DNA of 64,000 nucleotides, taken from Pirellulales bacterium (GTDB lineage: Bacteria > Planctomycetota > Planctomycetia > Pirellulales > PALSA-1355). Every line of letters starts with the position of its first letter. Position 1 is the first letter of the stretch. The translations under genes and the position numbers were made by a program. The stretch spans positions 62,001 through 126,000 of the forward strand of contig JALHMI010000010.1 in assembly GCA_022844125.1 (NCBI GenBank). Reading direction: 5' to 3'. The notes under the pieces were generated by a model. The model was not told where the DNA came from, made no database searches, and worked only from the letters and a program-made list of their open reading frames with translations. Shown one piece after another: positions 20,627 to 29,795 of the stretch.

Positions 20627-20958
20627 CCACCCCTTCGCTGTGAAAGACGTGGTTTCGCAACACCGCGTCGCGAAAACGCCGTCGCCGCGCGCCGCCGAGA
20701 TCCTGCGCTAACCGCCGCGCGGAAGACGCTGTTCCAACGGCGCCATTGTAGCCGCCCACCAGTGGGATGTCACGAAAACACCCAACTTGCGTAGGCCGGA
20801 CATTCCAGCTCCGCTCGCCAGGCGCTCGCCGACGCCCCCACATTCGATTTGCCAGCAGCCCGGACGAGTCGTAGACTCTATCCGTCCAACCACTCTGCCG
20901 GGCCGCGACCGCCACAAGAATCGCCGCCCCAGAGCTTCCAGCCCGTGAGCAGCCCGTT
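20627..20958. other. Divergent gap between adaptor and STAS genes
   Basis: I see no gene, clear promoter or repeat in these 332 bases. It must hold the promoters for the two divergent genes, but neither is recognisable by eye. Confidence 0.4.
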
Positions 20959-21324
20959 ATGGCGAAGAACTTCAAGTACACTTTCCTGGAACTCGAAGAC
21001 GCCGGCGAAGTACTCGTCGTGCGATTTAATCAGGCCTCGATTCTCGATCAATCGCTGATCGATCAGATCGGCCGCGAGTTGGACCAGGCTGCGCTCGAAG
21101 CCTCGGGCAACCACAAACTGCTGCTCAACTTTCAATCGGTCGAGTACATGTCGAGCGCCATGCTCGGCAAGCTCATCCAGTTGCATCGCCGTTGCAAGAC
21201 AGACAAGACGAAGCTCAAGTTTTGCGGCATCGCCAAGAACCCGCTGGACGTCTTCAAGATCACGAAGCTCGACAAGCTGTTCGAGATCCACAAGGATCTG
21301 CCCACGGCCCTGGCGACGTTCTGA
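20959..21324 (+). CDS. STAS-domain anti-sigma factor antagonist
   Basis: The 121-residue protein is a single STAS domain. The phosphorylation loop reads FQSVEYMSSAMLGKLIQLH, with a serine at the position used by SpoIIAA-type proteins, and the usual DQIGRELDQAAL helix comes before it. Such proteins release a sigma factor by binding its anti-sigma kinase, and phosphorylation switches them off. No kinase or sigma gene lies nearby, so the partner is encoded elsewhere. The ribosome-binding site is weak. Confidence 0.88.
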   Translation: MAKNFKYTFLELEDAGEVLVVRFNQASILDQSLIDQIGRELDQAALEASGNHKLLLNFQSVEYMSSAMLGKLIQLHRRCKTDKTKLKFCGIAKNPLDVFKITKLDKLFEIHKDLPTALATF

Positions 21325-21364
21325 CGCTCACCAGCGTTCGCTTCGAGGGCCGAATCGTGGCAGA

Positions 21365-21608
21365 TTTCACCGGCGACGCGGGTCATTGTCGCGATTGAGG
21401 CGTCGCCAGCGCGACTACCGAAAACGAGTACGCCTCTCGCGGCCGGTCCGGTGCTCGCGTTGAATCCGCCCGCCGCGTCATTGCCCTCGACGACCACCTG
21501 CAGCCCCGTGCACTTGATCGCGCCGTCGGCCCAGTTGATCTCTGCCCGATCCGATCCGCCCATGCCCGCTCCGGTGCGAGCCACCGCTTCGGCCGACTTG
21601 GGGGCTCT
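21365..21608 (-). pseudogene. Relic of the dockerin-associated C-terminal domain of a secreted protein
   Basis: In one minus-strand frame the sequence reads GMGGSDRAEINWADGAIK..., continuing through LQVVVEGNDAAGGFN to VLVFGSRAGDA. Aligned without gaps over 54 residues it matches 27 positions of the domain near residue 460 of the secreted protein at 27906-29795 (GGSTRITITWENGAIK, EVVARGND, FYFGNRIGD). There is no N-terminal domain, no dockerin after it and no convincing start, so it is a fragment of a lost gene. It sits between the STAS gene and the outer-membrane protein gene. Confidence 0.65.
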
Positions 21609-21613
21609 TGATG

Positions 21614-22486
21614 CTAAAACCGCCAGGCCACGCCCGTGTTCGCGAAGAAGTTCGCGGCGTCTTCAGAGAGTCCCCAGCCGAAGCGAAAGCCGAGCTCCAT
21701 GTTCGGCGTGAGCAGGTAGCGCCCGCCTGGGCTCAGGAACGTGCGGCTCGTCTCGATGTGCAAGCCGTCGCTGTAAGTGCCGAAATATTCCAAATGCACT
21801 TGCAGCTTGTCGGTCGGCGTGTAGCGCAGCACGGCCGATGGACTCCACCGATTGAACACGCCGTGTGCTTCTTCGTTGCCGATCGCAAACCGCATCGCCC
21901 CGTCCAGTTCCCAACCGTCATCGAATTTCCAGCCGCCCGTATACGTAATCACCGGCTTGGTGGGCGTGTCCGTGCCGGCCGTGGGCGTAAAACCCTCCAC
22001 GATCCAGCACGAGTCGGGTATCCAACCTTGTTGCTTCGTGCAGGCCACCTTCATGCCGTACAGCATGTACGATTCGAACTCGACCTCCTGCGCGCCATCG
22101 ACCAGGCCCTCGGAGCTTTCATTCGCCGTCACCGTGGTGCCACCGGAGCCGGCCTCCCAGTTCCAGCCCACGCGGAGCTCGAGCCATTCGGTCAGGCCAA
22201 AGCGATAGAGCGACTCCGGGACGCTGTTCGTGTCGGGCCCACGCTTGTTGTCGATGAAGGCATGGGCAATTTCCAGCAGCGACCAGCCCTGTCCCACCAA
22301 GGTCGTGGCCGGCGTAAACGCATCCCGATCGGCTTCGAGCATGCCGGGGGGCTTGCGCTGGCGCTCGCCAAAGATGCCCGCGGAAGTGCTCTCTGCGTCA
22401 ACCTGTGCGCGTGCGACTCGGGCGCCAGCGATAACCAGCATCGCGGCGAGCGCTAACAATAGGCAAACACGCGGGCGTGCAACCAA
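21614..22486 (-). CDS. Outer-membrane beta-barrel protein (MetA-pathway/transporter type)
   Basis: The product has a signal peptide (RPRVCLLLALAAMLVIAGAR, then VARAQ), then alternating beta strands ending in VAWRF, a typical outer-membrane C-terminal aromatic. Segments such as TPATTLVGQGWSLLEIAHAF and RFGLTEWLELRVGWNW fit the family called putative MetA-pathway of phenol degradation. The start is uncertain. The frame opens at an ATG at 22807, but that lies inside the divergent GntR operator. A TTG at 22486 places the signal peptide at the N-terminus (MVARPRVCL), so I prefer it, though no ribosome-binding site is seen. The substrate is unknown; the phenol label is only the family name. Confidence 0.75.
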   Translation of the reverse strand: MVARPRVCLLLALAAMLVIAGARVARAQVDAESTSAGIFGERQRKPPGMLEADRDAFTPATTLVGQGWSLLEIAHAFIDNKRGPDTNSVPESLYRFGLTEWLELRVGWNWEAGSGGTTVTANESSEGLVDGAQEVEFESYMLYGMKVACTKQQGWIPDSCWIVEGFTPTAGTDTPTKPVITYTGGWKFDDGWELDGAMRFAIGNEEAHGVFNRWSPSAVLRYTPTDKLQVHLEYFGTYSDGLHIETSRTFLSPGGRYLLTPNMELGFRFGWGLSEDAANFFANTGVAWRF

Positions 22487-22772
22487 AAGACAGAACCGAA
22501 TCGAGAGGGGTGCGATGTGATTGGCGGCAAACCGCCCGGCAGACGCGAGATGACCAACCGATGCCAGGCGAGGCAGGGCGGGGCTGACGACGGGACTCCA
22601 CTTCTTCTCATCGAACACTAATGATTCCGCCGTTGAGGGTCGTTCGGCAATTGCCGCTCCGGCAAGCTGCGGGAACTTTGCCGACGAGGTTTGGTGAGGC
22701 GGAATGAATCGAGCCGTCAGCGGCAGACACTCCTTATTCGCAGCCCCGCGGCATGTTGCCAAAAAAAAGTGA

Positions 22773-22813
22773 TTGACAGACAGGCGATCCATGTGTACTA
22801 TCGACATAGTACA
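22773..22813 (+). promoter_or_regulatory. Strong promoter with perfect palindromic operator of the GntR/ABC operon
   Basis: TTGACA (22773-22778), a 17-base spacer and TACTAT (22796-22801) form a near-consensus promoter. The perfect inverted repeat TGTACTAT-CGAC-ATAGTACA (22794-22813) covers the -10 box, so a bound dimer would block transcription. The first gene of the operon is a GntR regulator, making it the obvious ligand of this site. Confidence 0.75.
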
Positions 22814-22856
22814 GTAGCACAGCGGGGCCCGAACAGAGATTTTTCAGGGCGTTTCC

Positions 22857-23243
22857 ATGCTGTTTCACATCGAGCCGAACAATGGCCTGGCCATCTACGA
22901 GCAGATCGCTCGCCAGGTGAAATTCGCCGTCGCCGGCGGTTCGCTCCGCAGCGGGCACATGGTCCCGTCGGTTCGCGAGCTCGCCAAAGAACTGGCCATC
23001 AACCCCAACACGATCGCCCGCGCGTATCGCCAACTCCAGGACGACGGTGTGCTCGAAGCAGTCCGGGGCACCGGCCTGGAGGTGGCGCCCGGCGCGCTCG
23101 AGCGCTGTCGGCAGGAGCGGCTCGACCTGATCCGCGCTCGCTTGCGCCAGGTGCTCACCGAGGCCCGGCAAAGCCAACTCGATCCCGACGAGATTCGCGC
23201 ACTCGTCGAAGCGGAACTCTCCCTCATGCATCAAGAGGCCTGA
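22857..23243 (+). CDS. YtrA-type GntR transcription regulator
   Basis: The 128-residue protein has an N-terminal GntR winged helix (AIYEQIARQVKFAVAGGSL, VPSVRELAKELAINPNTIAR) and only a short helical tail of about 50 residues. That is the layout of the YtrA subfamily, which regulates ABC transporter genes. It stands three bases before the ATPase gene. The operator described at 22794-22813 is most likely its own binding site. The inducer is unknown. Confidence 0.92.
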   Translation: MLFHIEPNNGLAIYEQIARQVKFAVAGGSLRSGHMVPSVRELAKELAINPNTIARAYRQLQDDGVLEAVRGTGLEVAPGALERCRQERLDLIRARLRQVLTEARQSQLDPDEIRALVEAELSLMHQEA

Positions 23244-23246
23244 TCC

Positions 23247-24182
23247 ATGCAGCCGGTCATTCGACTCGACGAAGTTACGAAGCGTTACGGCTCGCATCGG
23301 GCCGTCGACGGTCTCACGCTCAAAGTCCCCTCAGGCGTGGTCTATGCACTGCTCGGCGAAAACGGCGCCGGCAAGACGACCACGATTCGCACGCTGCTCG
23401 GCCTCGTCGCGCCCGACGAGGGCAAGGCCACGGTGCTCGGACTCGACAGCACACGCCAGGGACACCTCGTCCGCAGTCGCGTCGGGTACGTGGCCGAGCG
23501 GCCCACGCTGTACGACTGGATGACGGTCAGCGAAATCGGTTGGTTCACCAGCGGTTTCTACCCCAGCGGGTTCTACGATCGCTATCTGAAGCTCGCCGCC
23601 CAGTACGAGCTGCCCCTCAAACGCAAGATCAAACACCTCTCCAAGGGCATGCGAGCTAAGGTCGCGCTGTCACTGGCTCTCGCACATGAGCCCGAGGTGC
23701 TGATTCTCGATGAACCGACCTCGGGGCTCGACACGCTCGTGCGGCGCGAGTTTCTGGAAGGGATGGTCGACATCGCCGCCGCCGGCCGCACCGTGCTGCT
23801 CTCCAGCCACCAGATTGGCGAAGTCGAACGCGTGGCCGACCGGATCGCGATCCTGCATGCGGGCCGGCTGGTGATCGACGAGAATCTGGACACGCTCAAA
23901 GACGAAATTCGCGAGCTGAACATCACGCTCGCGGCCGGTGCGAGGCCGCCGCATACTCTCGGCGGCGAGATCCTCAGCGAGCGCCGGCACCAACACCAGT
24001 GGCAACTACTCGTCCGCGGCCTCGACGACGAGGCACTCGCCGCCTTGCGAGCGGCTCCCTGGCTCCAGGAGCTTGGCGTTCGCACGCCTTCGCTGGAAGA
24101 AATCTTCGTGGCTTACCTCAAGCGAGCCGATGAAGGTCACCGCCCCGCGCCCACAGCCGAAGAGGAGGCCGTCCTCCCATGA
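23247..24182 (+). CDS. ABC transporter ATP-binding protein
   Basis: The 311-residue ATPase has the P-loop GENGAGKTTTIR, the signature LSKGMRAKVALSLAL (a variant of LSGGQ) and Walker B VLILDEPTSGLDTLV followed by the H-loop LLSSHQIGE. The C-terminal 90 residues after the nucleotide-binding domain resemble the extension seen in drug and lipid exporters. It is coupled to the permease gene by an ATGA overlap (24179-24182). YtrA regulation is often linked to cell-wall stress exporters, but this substrate is not known. Confidence 0.95.
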   Translation: MQPVIRLDEVTKRYGSHRAVDGLTLKVPSGVVYALLGENGAGKTTTIRTLLGLVAPDEGKATVLGLDSTRQGHLVRSRVGYVAERPTLYDWMTVSEIGWFTSGFYPSGFYDRYLKLAAQYELPLKRKIKHLSKGMRAKVALSLALAHEPEVLILDEPTSGLDTLVRREFLEGMVDIAAAGRTVLLSSHQIGEVERVADRIAILHAGRLVIDENLDTLKDEIRELNITLAAGARPPHTLGGEILSERRHQHQWQLLVRGLDDEALAALRAAPWLQELGVRTPSLEEIFVAYLKRADEGHRPAPTAEEEAVLP

Positions 24183-27127
24183 ACGCCGCACCTTACACGC
24201 ATCTCATCTGGAAAGAGTATCGGGCGATTCGCGGTTTCTGGATCGCGCTGATCGCGCTGGCCGTGTTCATGCAGTTGCTCGTGCTCGCGTTCGCGCAGGA
24301 CCGCGGCTGGGCGACGGAGTTCGTTTACAACATTGCGCTGGCCACGCCCGTGTTCTTCGCCATCGGTTGCATCGGCACGGCCTATGCCATCGAAAAAGAG
24401 GATGGCACGTTTGAATGGCTACGCAGCTCGCCCGCCAGCGACGCGCAACTGTTCATCAGCAAGGTCGGACTGTGCCTGGTGGCTACCGTGGCGATGTTTG
24501 CCATCCTGTGGTTCGTCACTCAAACGCTATTCGTCGCGCCGCCGAATCAGGCAGATGTCCTCCGCGGCATGCTGGGCCTCTGGTTGCTGGCGGGGCTCGA
24601 AGCCCTGGCCTGGGGCTTGCTGTTCTCGCTGCTCTCGGCGCGGCCGCTGATGGCAATCGTACTGGCGCTGTTCGCGACGTCGACGGCAGTGCACGTGCTG
24701 TCGTGGATCGCGCAGCCTTACCAGCCCGACCGCTTCGAGTACTCGCGTTATGTCACCGCGATTCCGCAACGTCTTGGCCTGCTCGCCATGGTGGCCGCCG
24801 CCGACGTGTATCTCGGCCTCCGCTGGCTGGGCAGCGAAGAGCGGACGTCGCTACTATCACCTCGGGAGAAAGAAGACGCTTCGGCCCGCCGCCCCGCGAC
24901 CAAGGCCGACATCTCGGCGCTACTGCGTCATCGCGATCGCGCCACCATCTTGGGCCGTCTGACCTGGCAGCACCTGCGGCAGTCTGGCCGCACGATGTTC
25001 ACCCTGGCCGCGCTCCAGGTGCTGCTCTGCCTGCTCGCTGCAAACTACGGGCTGGTAGAAAACCAACAGTCCGTGCTCCCAATCGTCCCACTGCTGGCGT
25101 TCGCCGCCTTGATGGGCGCCAATGTGTTCCAGGCCGACCAGCAGCGCGCTCAGTTCCGCTTTTTCGTCGAACACAACGTTCCGCCGCGGTACGTCTGGCT
25201 GTCGCGGCTCGTGCCCTGGATACTGGTCGCCACCGTCTCCACGCTGATCTCGGTAATCATCTGGCTCGGGACGCACACGCTCTTCGAACTGTCAGAGCTT
25301 GCCGGGCTTCTCGTGCGCGCTATTGCCGAGCCCTGGAAAGCCAACGAAGACCGTTGGAATTGGCACGACTATCCCGCGCTGCGCTACATGCTCCCCGCCG
25401 TGCTGCTGAGCCTGCTAACCATCCCCGCCTTCACGGCCGGGCAGTGGGTCTCGATGTTCGTCCGGAGCGGGCTGCTCTCGGGCTTTTTTAGCCTGCTGCT
25501 GGCCGGCGTGCTGGCCGGTTGGTCGATCGCTGTCTTCGCCGGTGGTCTGAGCTGGTTCGTCTTTCTCGTGCCGATTCCCTTCATGCTGCTGTGGGCGACT
25601 TGGCTTCGGGCGCCCGACTGGATTTTGGAGCGGACCATCTGGAAGGCGCGGTCCAAGGCTGCTGCTGCCGTACTTGCGCCGGCCGCAATGCTACTGATTG
25701 CCGCACCAATTGCACGGGTTGAGCAGGTTTCCGTGACGTCCCCCGGTTTCGACCCCGCAGCTTACGTGGCCGAGATCACGCCGGCGGCTCTCGAAACCGG
25801 CGAAATCTATCGCCAAGCCAATGCGTTTTACAGCCCCATCTCGATATCAGAAAATGAACACTACAGTTATCGCCAACTAAATCGTCGAGCGTCGGATCAC
25901 GTGTCCAGAAATCGGGAGTCACTGGACCTGATCCTTAAAGCGAGCCAGCGTCACTCGAACGCCCTGGCGAACCCAAAGACTCTCACAGACTGGCCAGTCG
26001 TCAACGACGAGCGATTAGTCTCGCTCGTTGCGGCCAGCGCATATGACCTCGAAGGAAATGGAGAATCCGAAACGGCGCTCGCCGATTCGCTGCACCTCTA
26101 CTTCACAGCGTTCACCGTTGAACGCCAGCTCTCCAGCTTCGCACCAGAACTTACCGTCGACATGCCCCACGTGCCGCTGGCAACGCTGAAACTGCTGGCC
26201 CAATGGGGCGGGCGTCCCGCACAGACCGAAGCCAACCTGCACTCGGCGATTGATCGGCTCCAGCAACTCGACACCAGCATCCTGGGCTGGGAAGACGCGC
26301 TGCGAAGCAACTACATTCTCTGCGAACGACTCCTGGCCGGCGATGATCGCGTCGCCGCAATCTTCTACGGCCGCAAAGGTTCCGTACCACTCTCCCAGGA
26401 CTTGCTCGCGCTGCGGCTCCTGCCCTGGGAGCGCATCCGAGAACGCCGCTCGCTCAACGAAGCCACACGAGACAGCCTGGAGTTGCTGAAACTGGTCCGC
26501 GCTAAGTTCGCGGGCGGGGACTACGCTGCCGAGTTGGCGACACCTTACTATCCGCATATTGCATCGAGCTCTCCGCTGCACCGTTCGCCGGCTACTTACA
26601 TGCAACGCTGGGCGCGAGATGCTGCGATCGCGGAAGTCTCGTTTGAAACCAGCCGCCGCGCCACCTTGATCACCCTGGGCTGCCTCGCCTATCGGCTCGA
26701 GCACGGCGAACTGCCCACGGAACTCAGTCGACTGCAAGAAACAGGCATTCTCGAGGCCGTGCCAAATGATCCGATGAGCGGCCGGCCATTTGTCTACTTT
26801 CCACAAGGCATCCCCGCGCCCCGCACTGGTACCGAGCAGTACATCCTCGATCGGCGGGTCAGCTTTGCTCACTGGCAACGTTTGAATAACCACGAACTGG
26901 AGCCCGAGGTTCCGTGCCTGTGGAGCCCCGGCCTCCTTCTTTCGACGGTCGTGATCCGGCGCGTCGCGGACGATCCTCAGGCAGAGACCCCCAATCAGGC
27001 TGAAAAGGTTTCCGAGAGAGAAGACGTCTACTACGTCAATCGCGACTGGGGAATCCACACGCGCCAACTCCCCGACTACCAAGCCTGGCTCCAAGGCGAA
27101 TGGTTCCCGATTCCGGCGGAGAAGTGA
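24179..27127 (+). CDS. ABC transporter permease with large C-terminal extracytoplasmic domain
   Basis: The 982-residue protein starts MNAAPYTHLIWKEYRAIRGF, a common beginning of ABC-2 permeases. The first 480 residues contain about twelve hydrophobic segments in two similar halves: KEDGTFEWLRSSPASDAQLF in the first half corresponds to QADQQRAQFRFFVEHNVPPR in the second. The last half (about 490-982) is soluble and contains SRRATLITLGCLAYRLEHGE followed by LPTELSRL, a motif seen in other planctomycete envelope proteins. Typical permeases of this group are 250-500 residues, so the fused domain is unusual. It is the last gene of the GntR operon. Confidence 0.88.
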   Translation: MNAAPYTHLIWKEYRAIRGFWIALIALAVFMQLLVLAFAQDRGWATEFVYNIALATPVFFAIGCIGTAYAIEKEDGTFEWLRSSPASDAQLFISKVGLCLVATVAMFAILWFVTQTLFVAPPNQADVLRGMLGLWLLAGLEALAWGLLFSLLSARPLMAIVLALFATSTAVHVLSWIAQPYQPDRFEYSRYVTAIPQRLGLLAMVAAADVYLGLRWLGSEERTSLLSPREKEDASARRPATKADISALLRHRDRATILGRLTWQHLRQSGRTMFTLAALQVLLCLLAANYGLVENQQSVLPIVPLLAFAALMGANVFQADQQRAQFRFFVEHNVPPRYVWLSRLVPWILVATVSTLISVIIWLGTHTLFELSELAGLLVRAIAEPWKANEDRWNWHDYPALRYMLPAVLLSLLTIPAFTAGQWVSMFVRSGLLSGFFSLLLAGVLAGWSIAVFAGGLSWFVFLVPIPFMLLWATWLRAPDWILERTIWKARSKAAAAVLAPAAMLLIAAPIARVEQVSVTSPGFDPAAYVAEITPAALETGEIYRQANAFYSPISISENEHYSYRQLNRRASDHVSRNRESLDLILKASQRHSNALANPKTLTDWPVVNDERLVSLVAASAYDLEGNGESETALADSLHLYFTAFTVERQLSSFAPELTVDMPHVPLATLKLLAQWGGRPAQTEANLHSAIDRLQQLDTSILGWEDALRSNYILCERLLAGDDRVAAIFYGRKGSVPLSQDLLALRLLPWERIRERRSLNEATRDSLELLKLVRAKFAGGDYAAELATPYYPHIASSSPLHRSPATYMQRWARDAAIAEVSFETSRRATLITLGCLAYRLEHGELPTELSRLQETGILEAVPNDPMSGRPFVYFPQGIPAPRTGTEQYILDRRVSFAHWQRLNNHELEPEVPCLWSPGLLLSTVVIRRVADDPQAETPNQAEKVSEREDVYYVNRDWGIHTRQLPDYQAWLQGEWFPIPAEK

Positions 27128-27138
27128 CGGGGCCAAGC

Positions 27139-27675
27139 TCAGGTTTGACTGGCCGGATCATCCCGCCACTTGCCGATCCACGCTCTTTCGCGCTCATGCC
27201 GCAGAATGTAGCGGTAGGTCGCCACCTGATGCTCGCGCGAACGGATGCGGTCGACCTTGCCTTTGGCCGCCCACACGTTGCCGGTCCAGCCTTGCTGTCG
27301 AAGGGCACACGTGACTTGCTTCTTGGCGAGGCCCAGATGGTTGCGAGCTTCGTCGGCTCGCAGCTTTACCAGCAGATGCACGTGCTGCTTGGCGACAGCG
27401 CAACAGAGCACCCAGCAGTTGAGAAGCGCGAGGCGGTTTCTTAGCTCGTTGCCGACAAGGCCGCGTAAGTATTCTGGCAGCACCACCGGCGGCTGATTCA
27501 ACGCCTTGCGTGAATACTTCGCCAATCCCTCGTATACGCCTGTGGGCAGCGGACTGCGGTAGTCCCCCTCGACGTGCTCACGATGATGCAATGTGCGAAA
27601 GCCGCGTTTGTCCCCAGGGAGCCAAGCGCCATACGTGGTGAGGATCGCATGATGCCACGCGCGATCGTCGCTCAT
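27139..27675 (-). CDS. REP-associated tyrosine transposase (Y1 HUH family)
   Basis: The 178-residue product from the ATG at 27675 (MSDDRAWHHAILTTYGAWLP) has the transposase IS200-like fold: an HxH metal motif in AVAKQHVHLLVKL and a catalytic-type tyrosine in HQVATYRYILRH. No ribosome-binding site stands out. Immediately upstream lies an inverted pair of palindromes (27691-27773), the configuration of REP elements with their RAYT. It is a domesticated-type transposase expected to cut REP single strands rather than a full insertion sequence, since no companion gene or ends flank it. Confidence 0.8.
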   Translation of the reverse strand: MSDDRAWHHAILTTYGAWLPGDKRGFRTLHHREHVEGDYRSPLPTGVYEGLAKYSRKALNQPPVVLPEYLRGLVGNELRNRLALLNCWVLCCAVAKQHVHLLVKLRADEARNHLGLAKKQVTCALRQQGWTGNVWAAKGKVDRIRSREHQVATYRYILRHERERAWIGKWRDDPASQT

Positions 27676-27690
27676 CGCATTGCCCTCCCG

Positions 27691-27773
27691 AAAGCCAGGG
27701 GAATACTTTCCCCTGGAACTTCTTGAATTCCCACGGCGATTCCATTCCAGGGGAAAAGTATTCCCCTGGCTTT
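27691..27773. repeat. Inverted pair of REP-like palindromes beside the RAYT gene
   Basis: The arm at 27691-27716 contains CCAGGGGAA and its complement TTCCCCTGG. The arm at 27747-27773 is its reverse complement with one extra base, separated by 30 bases. Each arm is itself a hairpin and the two together form a cruciform, as in BIME-type REP pairs. Confidence 0.75.
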
Positions 27774-27905
27774 GATTGAATATAGCGCGTCGCGATGCCA
27801 CCAACAACAATTCCACCACTTTACATTTGACTCTCCCTCCGGGGGGCATTAAACTCCGCGCGGACCGTAGCTCCTCTCGCTTCCACGTGCTACCGGAGTC
27901 TCGCC

Positions 27906-29795
27906 ATGCCGCGCCACTTGCCACTCCGCGCTCGCTTGCATCTCGAACCGCTCGAACATCGCCGCCTGCTCACGACCCTCGCCGGCGCACGCATCTTCTA
28001 CAACGGCTCCTGGTTCGACGGCAACGACACCGCTGCCAACGCCGCGGACGACGGCGCGATCGCGCTCGACAAGAGCGCCTTCTTCTCCAATGTCCTCTTC
28101 GACGTGCAACCGCTCACCGCGAACCCCACGACCGATTCCAACCCGCGCGTCTTCGGCGACAAGGTCGTCTGGCAAGGCACCGGTGGAACCGACGCCGGCA
28201 CGGACGATGAAATCTTCTACTTCGACGGCAATACGATCATCCAGCTCACCGAGAACTCGGTGCCCGATCGCAATCCGGAGATCTCCGAGCTCGGCATCGT
28301 CTGGGAACGCGGCAACGGCACCACGCAGGAGATCATTTTCTGGAACGGCAGCGAGAGCGCCCTCACCAGCAACGCCGTCTTCGACGGCGAATCATCGATC
28401 TCCAGCCAGCGCGTAAGCTGGCAGCAGGGGAGCGGCGCCGCGCTGGAAATCTGGAGCTACGATGGCGTCAATCCGCCCATCAACATCAGCAACAACGCTG
28501 TCGTCGACGTGCAATCCTATGCCGACGCCGGCCAGGTCATCTGGGTCACCGACAGCGTCCCTAACCGCAAGGTGCTCCGCTTCAACGGCAACTCGACCGC
28601 GATTCTCGGCACCAGCGAATACAGCATCGAAGATCCTCGTAGCGATGGTGTCTACGCCGCCTGGGAAGGCTTTAAGGCCGGCACCACCAACGATCGCGAA
28701 ATCTACTTCTACAACGGCGTGGTGCTCACGCGACTGACCACGAACACCTTCGGCGACTTCGACCCGCAGATCTCCGACGGCAACGTCGCCTGGTGGGGCG
28801 GCATCTTCAACGACTTCCAGATCTCGCTTTACGACGGCAACACCGTCCGCGAAATCTCAACCGGCATTCGCAACCAGTTCCCACAGCTCGATGGCCGCAA
28901 CGTCGTCTGGCAAGGGTATGACGGCCAGGACGACGAGATCTTCCTCTGGGACGGTTACAAGGTCACCCAGCTCACCGACAACACGGTGAACGACACGCGG
29001 CCGTTCATCTCCGGCAACCACATCGTCTGGCAAGCGGCCTCCAGCGGCGTGGGCACCTCGCAGGAGATCATGCACACGTACTTCACGCACGAGACGGCCA
29101 CGGTCGCGAACATCACCAGCTACTCGCGCGGCATCAATGGCATCATGGTCGACCTGGCCGATCTGCCCGCTGAAACCGTGCTCACGGCCGATGATTTCCG
29201 CTTCCGCGTCGGCGCGAACAACGCGCCTGAAAGCTGGGCCGACGCTCCGGCTCCTTCCGCAATCACCATGCGCCCCGGTGAAGGGCAGGGGGGCTCCACC
29301 CGGATTACGATCACCTGGGAGAATGGCGCCATCAAGAACACCTGGCTGGAAGTCGTCGCGCGGGGCAACGACTCGACCGGCGAGTTCAACCTCAACACCG
29401 GCCTCACGACCAGCGAGATCTTTTACTTCGGCAATCGCATCGGCGATACGTTCATCGATTCGCCGCCGACCGTGGCCACCACCACGGCCGCCGACGAGCT
29501 CGCCGCGCGGTTCAATCCGGGGTTCAATCAGCCGCTGACGAATCCCTACGACTTCGATCGCAATCGGGCTGTCAGCGCCGGCGACCAGCTCATCGCCCGC
29601 AATAACCAGGGTCTGCTCTTCAAGCTGGATTTGCGATCGCCGGCGGAAGTGCCCGCGGGGATTCTCGTCGCGACCGATGCCGACGATTCTGGAATTGCGT
29701 TTGCCCTGGCGATCGCAGCCAAGGCATCAGAGGACGCGGAGGCTTCTTCGCCACTGACGGCGACAAACTGGCGTCCGGCGCGCTTCCGCCGTTAG
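27906..29795 (+). CDS. Secreted beta-propeller protein with planctomycete C-terminal domain and dockerin-like end
   Basis: The 629-residue protein opens with RLHLEPLEHRRLL, the LExLExRxLL motif common at the N-terminus of large exported planctomycete proteins. Residues about 65-400 hold roughly eight repeats of about 42 residues with the pattern LTxNxxxDxxPxISxxxVVWxG...DEIFxxDG, a TolB-like propeller. A domain near 405-520 ends in FYFGNRIGDTFIDSP, and a dockerin-like calcium motif follows (YDFDRNRAVSAGDQLIARNN). It is probably cell-surface or extracellular. The ligand is unknown. Confidence 0.88.
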   Translation: MPRHLPLRARLHLEPLEHRRLLTTLAGARIFYNGSWFDGNDTAANAADDGAIALDKSAFFSNVLFDVQPLTANPTTDSNPRVFGDKVVWQGTGGTDAGTDDEIFYFDGNTIIQLTENSVPDRNPEISELGIVWERGNGTTQEIIFWNGSESALTSNAVFDGESSISSQRVSWQQGSGAALEIWSYDGVNPPINISNNAVVDVQSYADAGQVIWVTDSVPNRKVLRFNGNSTAILGTSEYSIEDPRSDGVYAAWEGFKAGTTNDREIYFYNGVVLTRLTTNTFGDFDPQISDGNVAWWGGIFNDFQISLYDGNTVREISTGIRNQFPQLDGRNVVWQGYDGQDDEIFLWDGYKVTQLTDNTVNDTRPFISGNHIVWQAASSGVGTSQEIMHTYFTHETATVANITSYSRGINGIMVDLADLPAETVLTADDFRFRVGANNAPESWADAPAPSAITMRPGEGQGGSTRITITWENGAIKNTWLEVVARGNDSTGEFNLNTGLTTSEIFYFGNRIGDTFIDSPPTVATTTAADELAARFNPGFNQPLTNPYDFDRNRAVSAGDQLIARNNQGLLFKLDLRSPAEVPAGILVATDADDSGIAFALAIAAKASEDAEASSPLTATNWRPARFRR

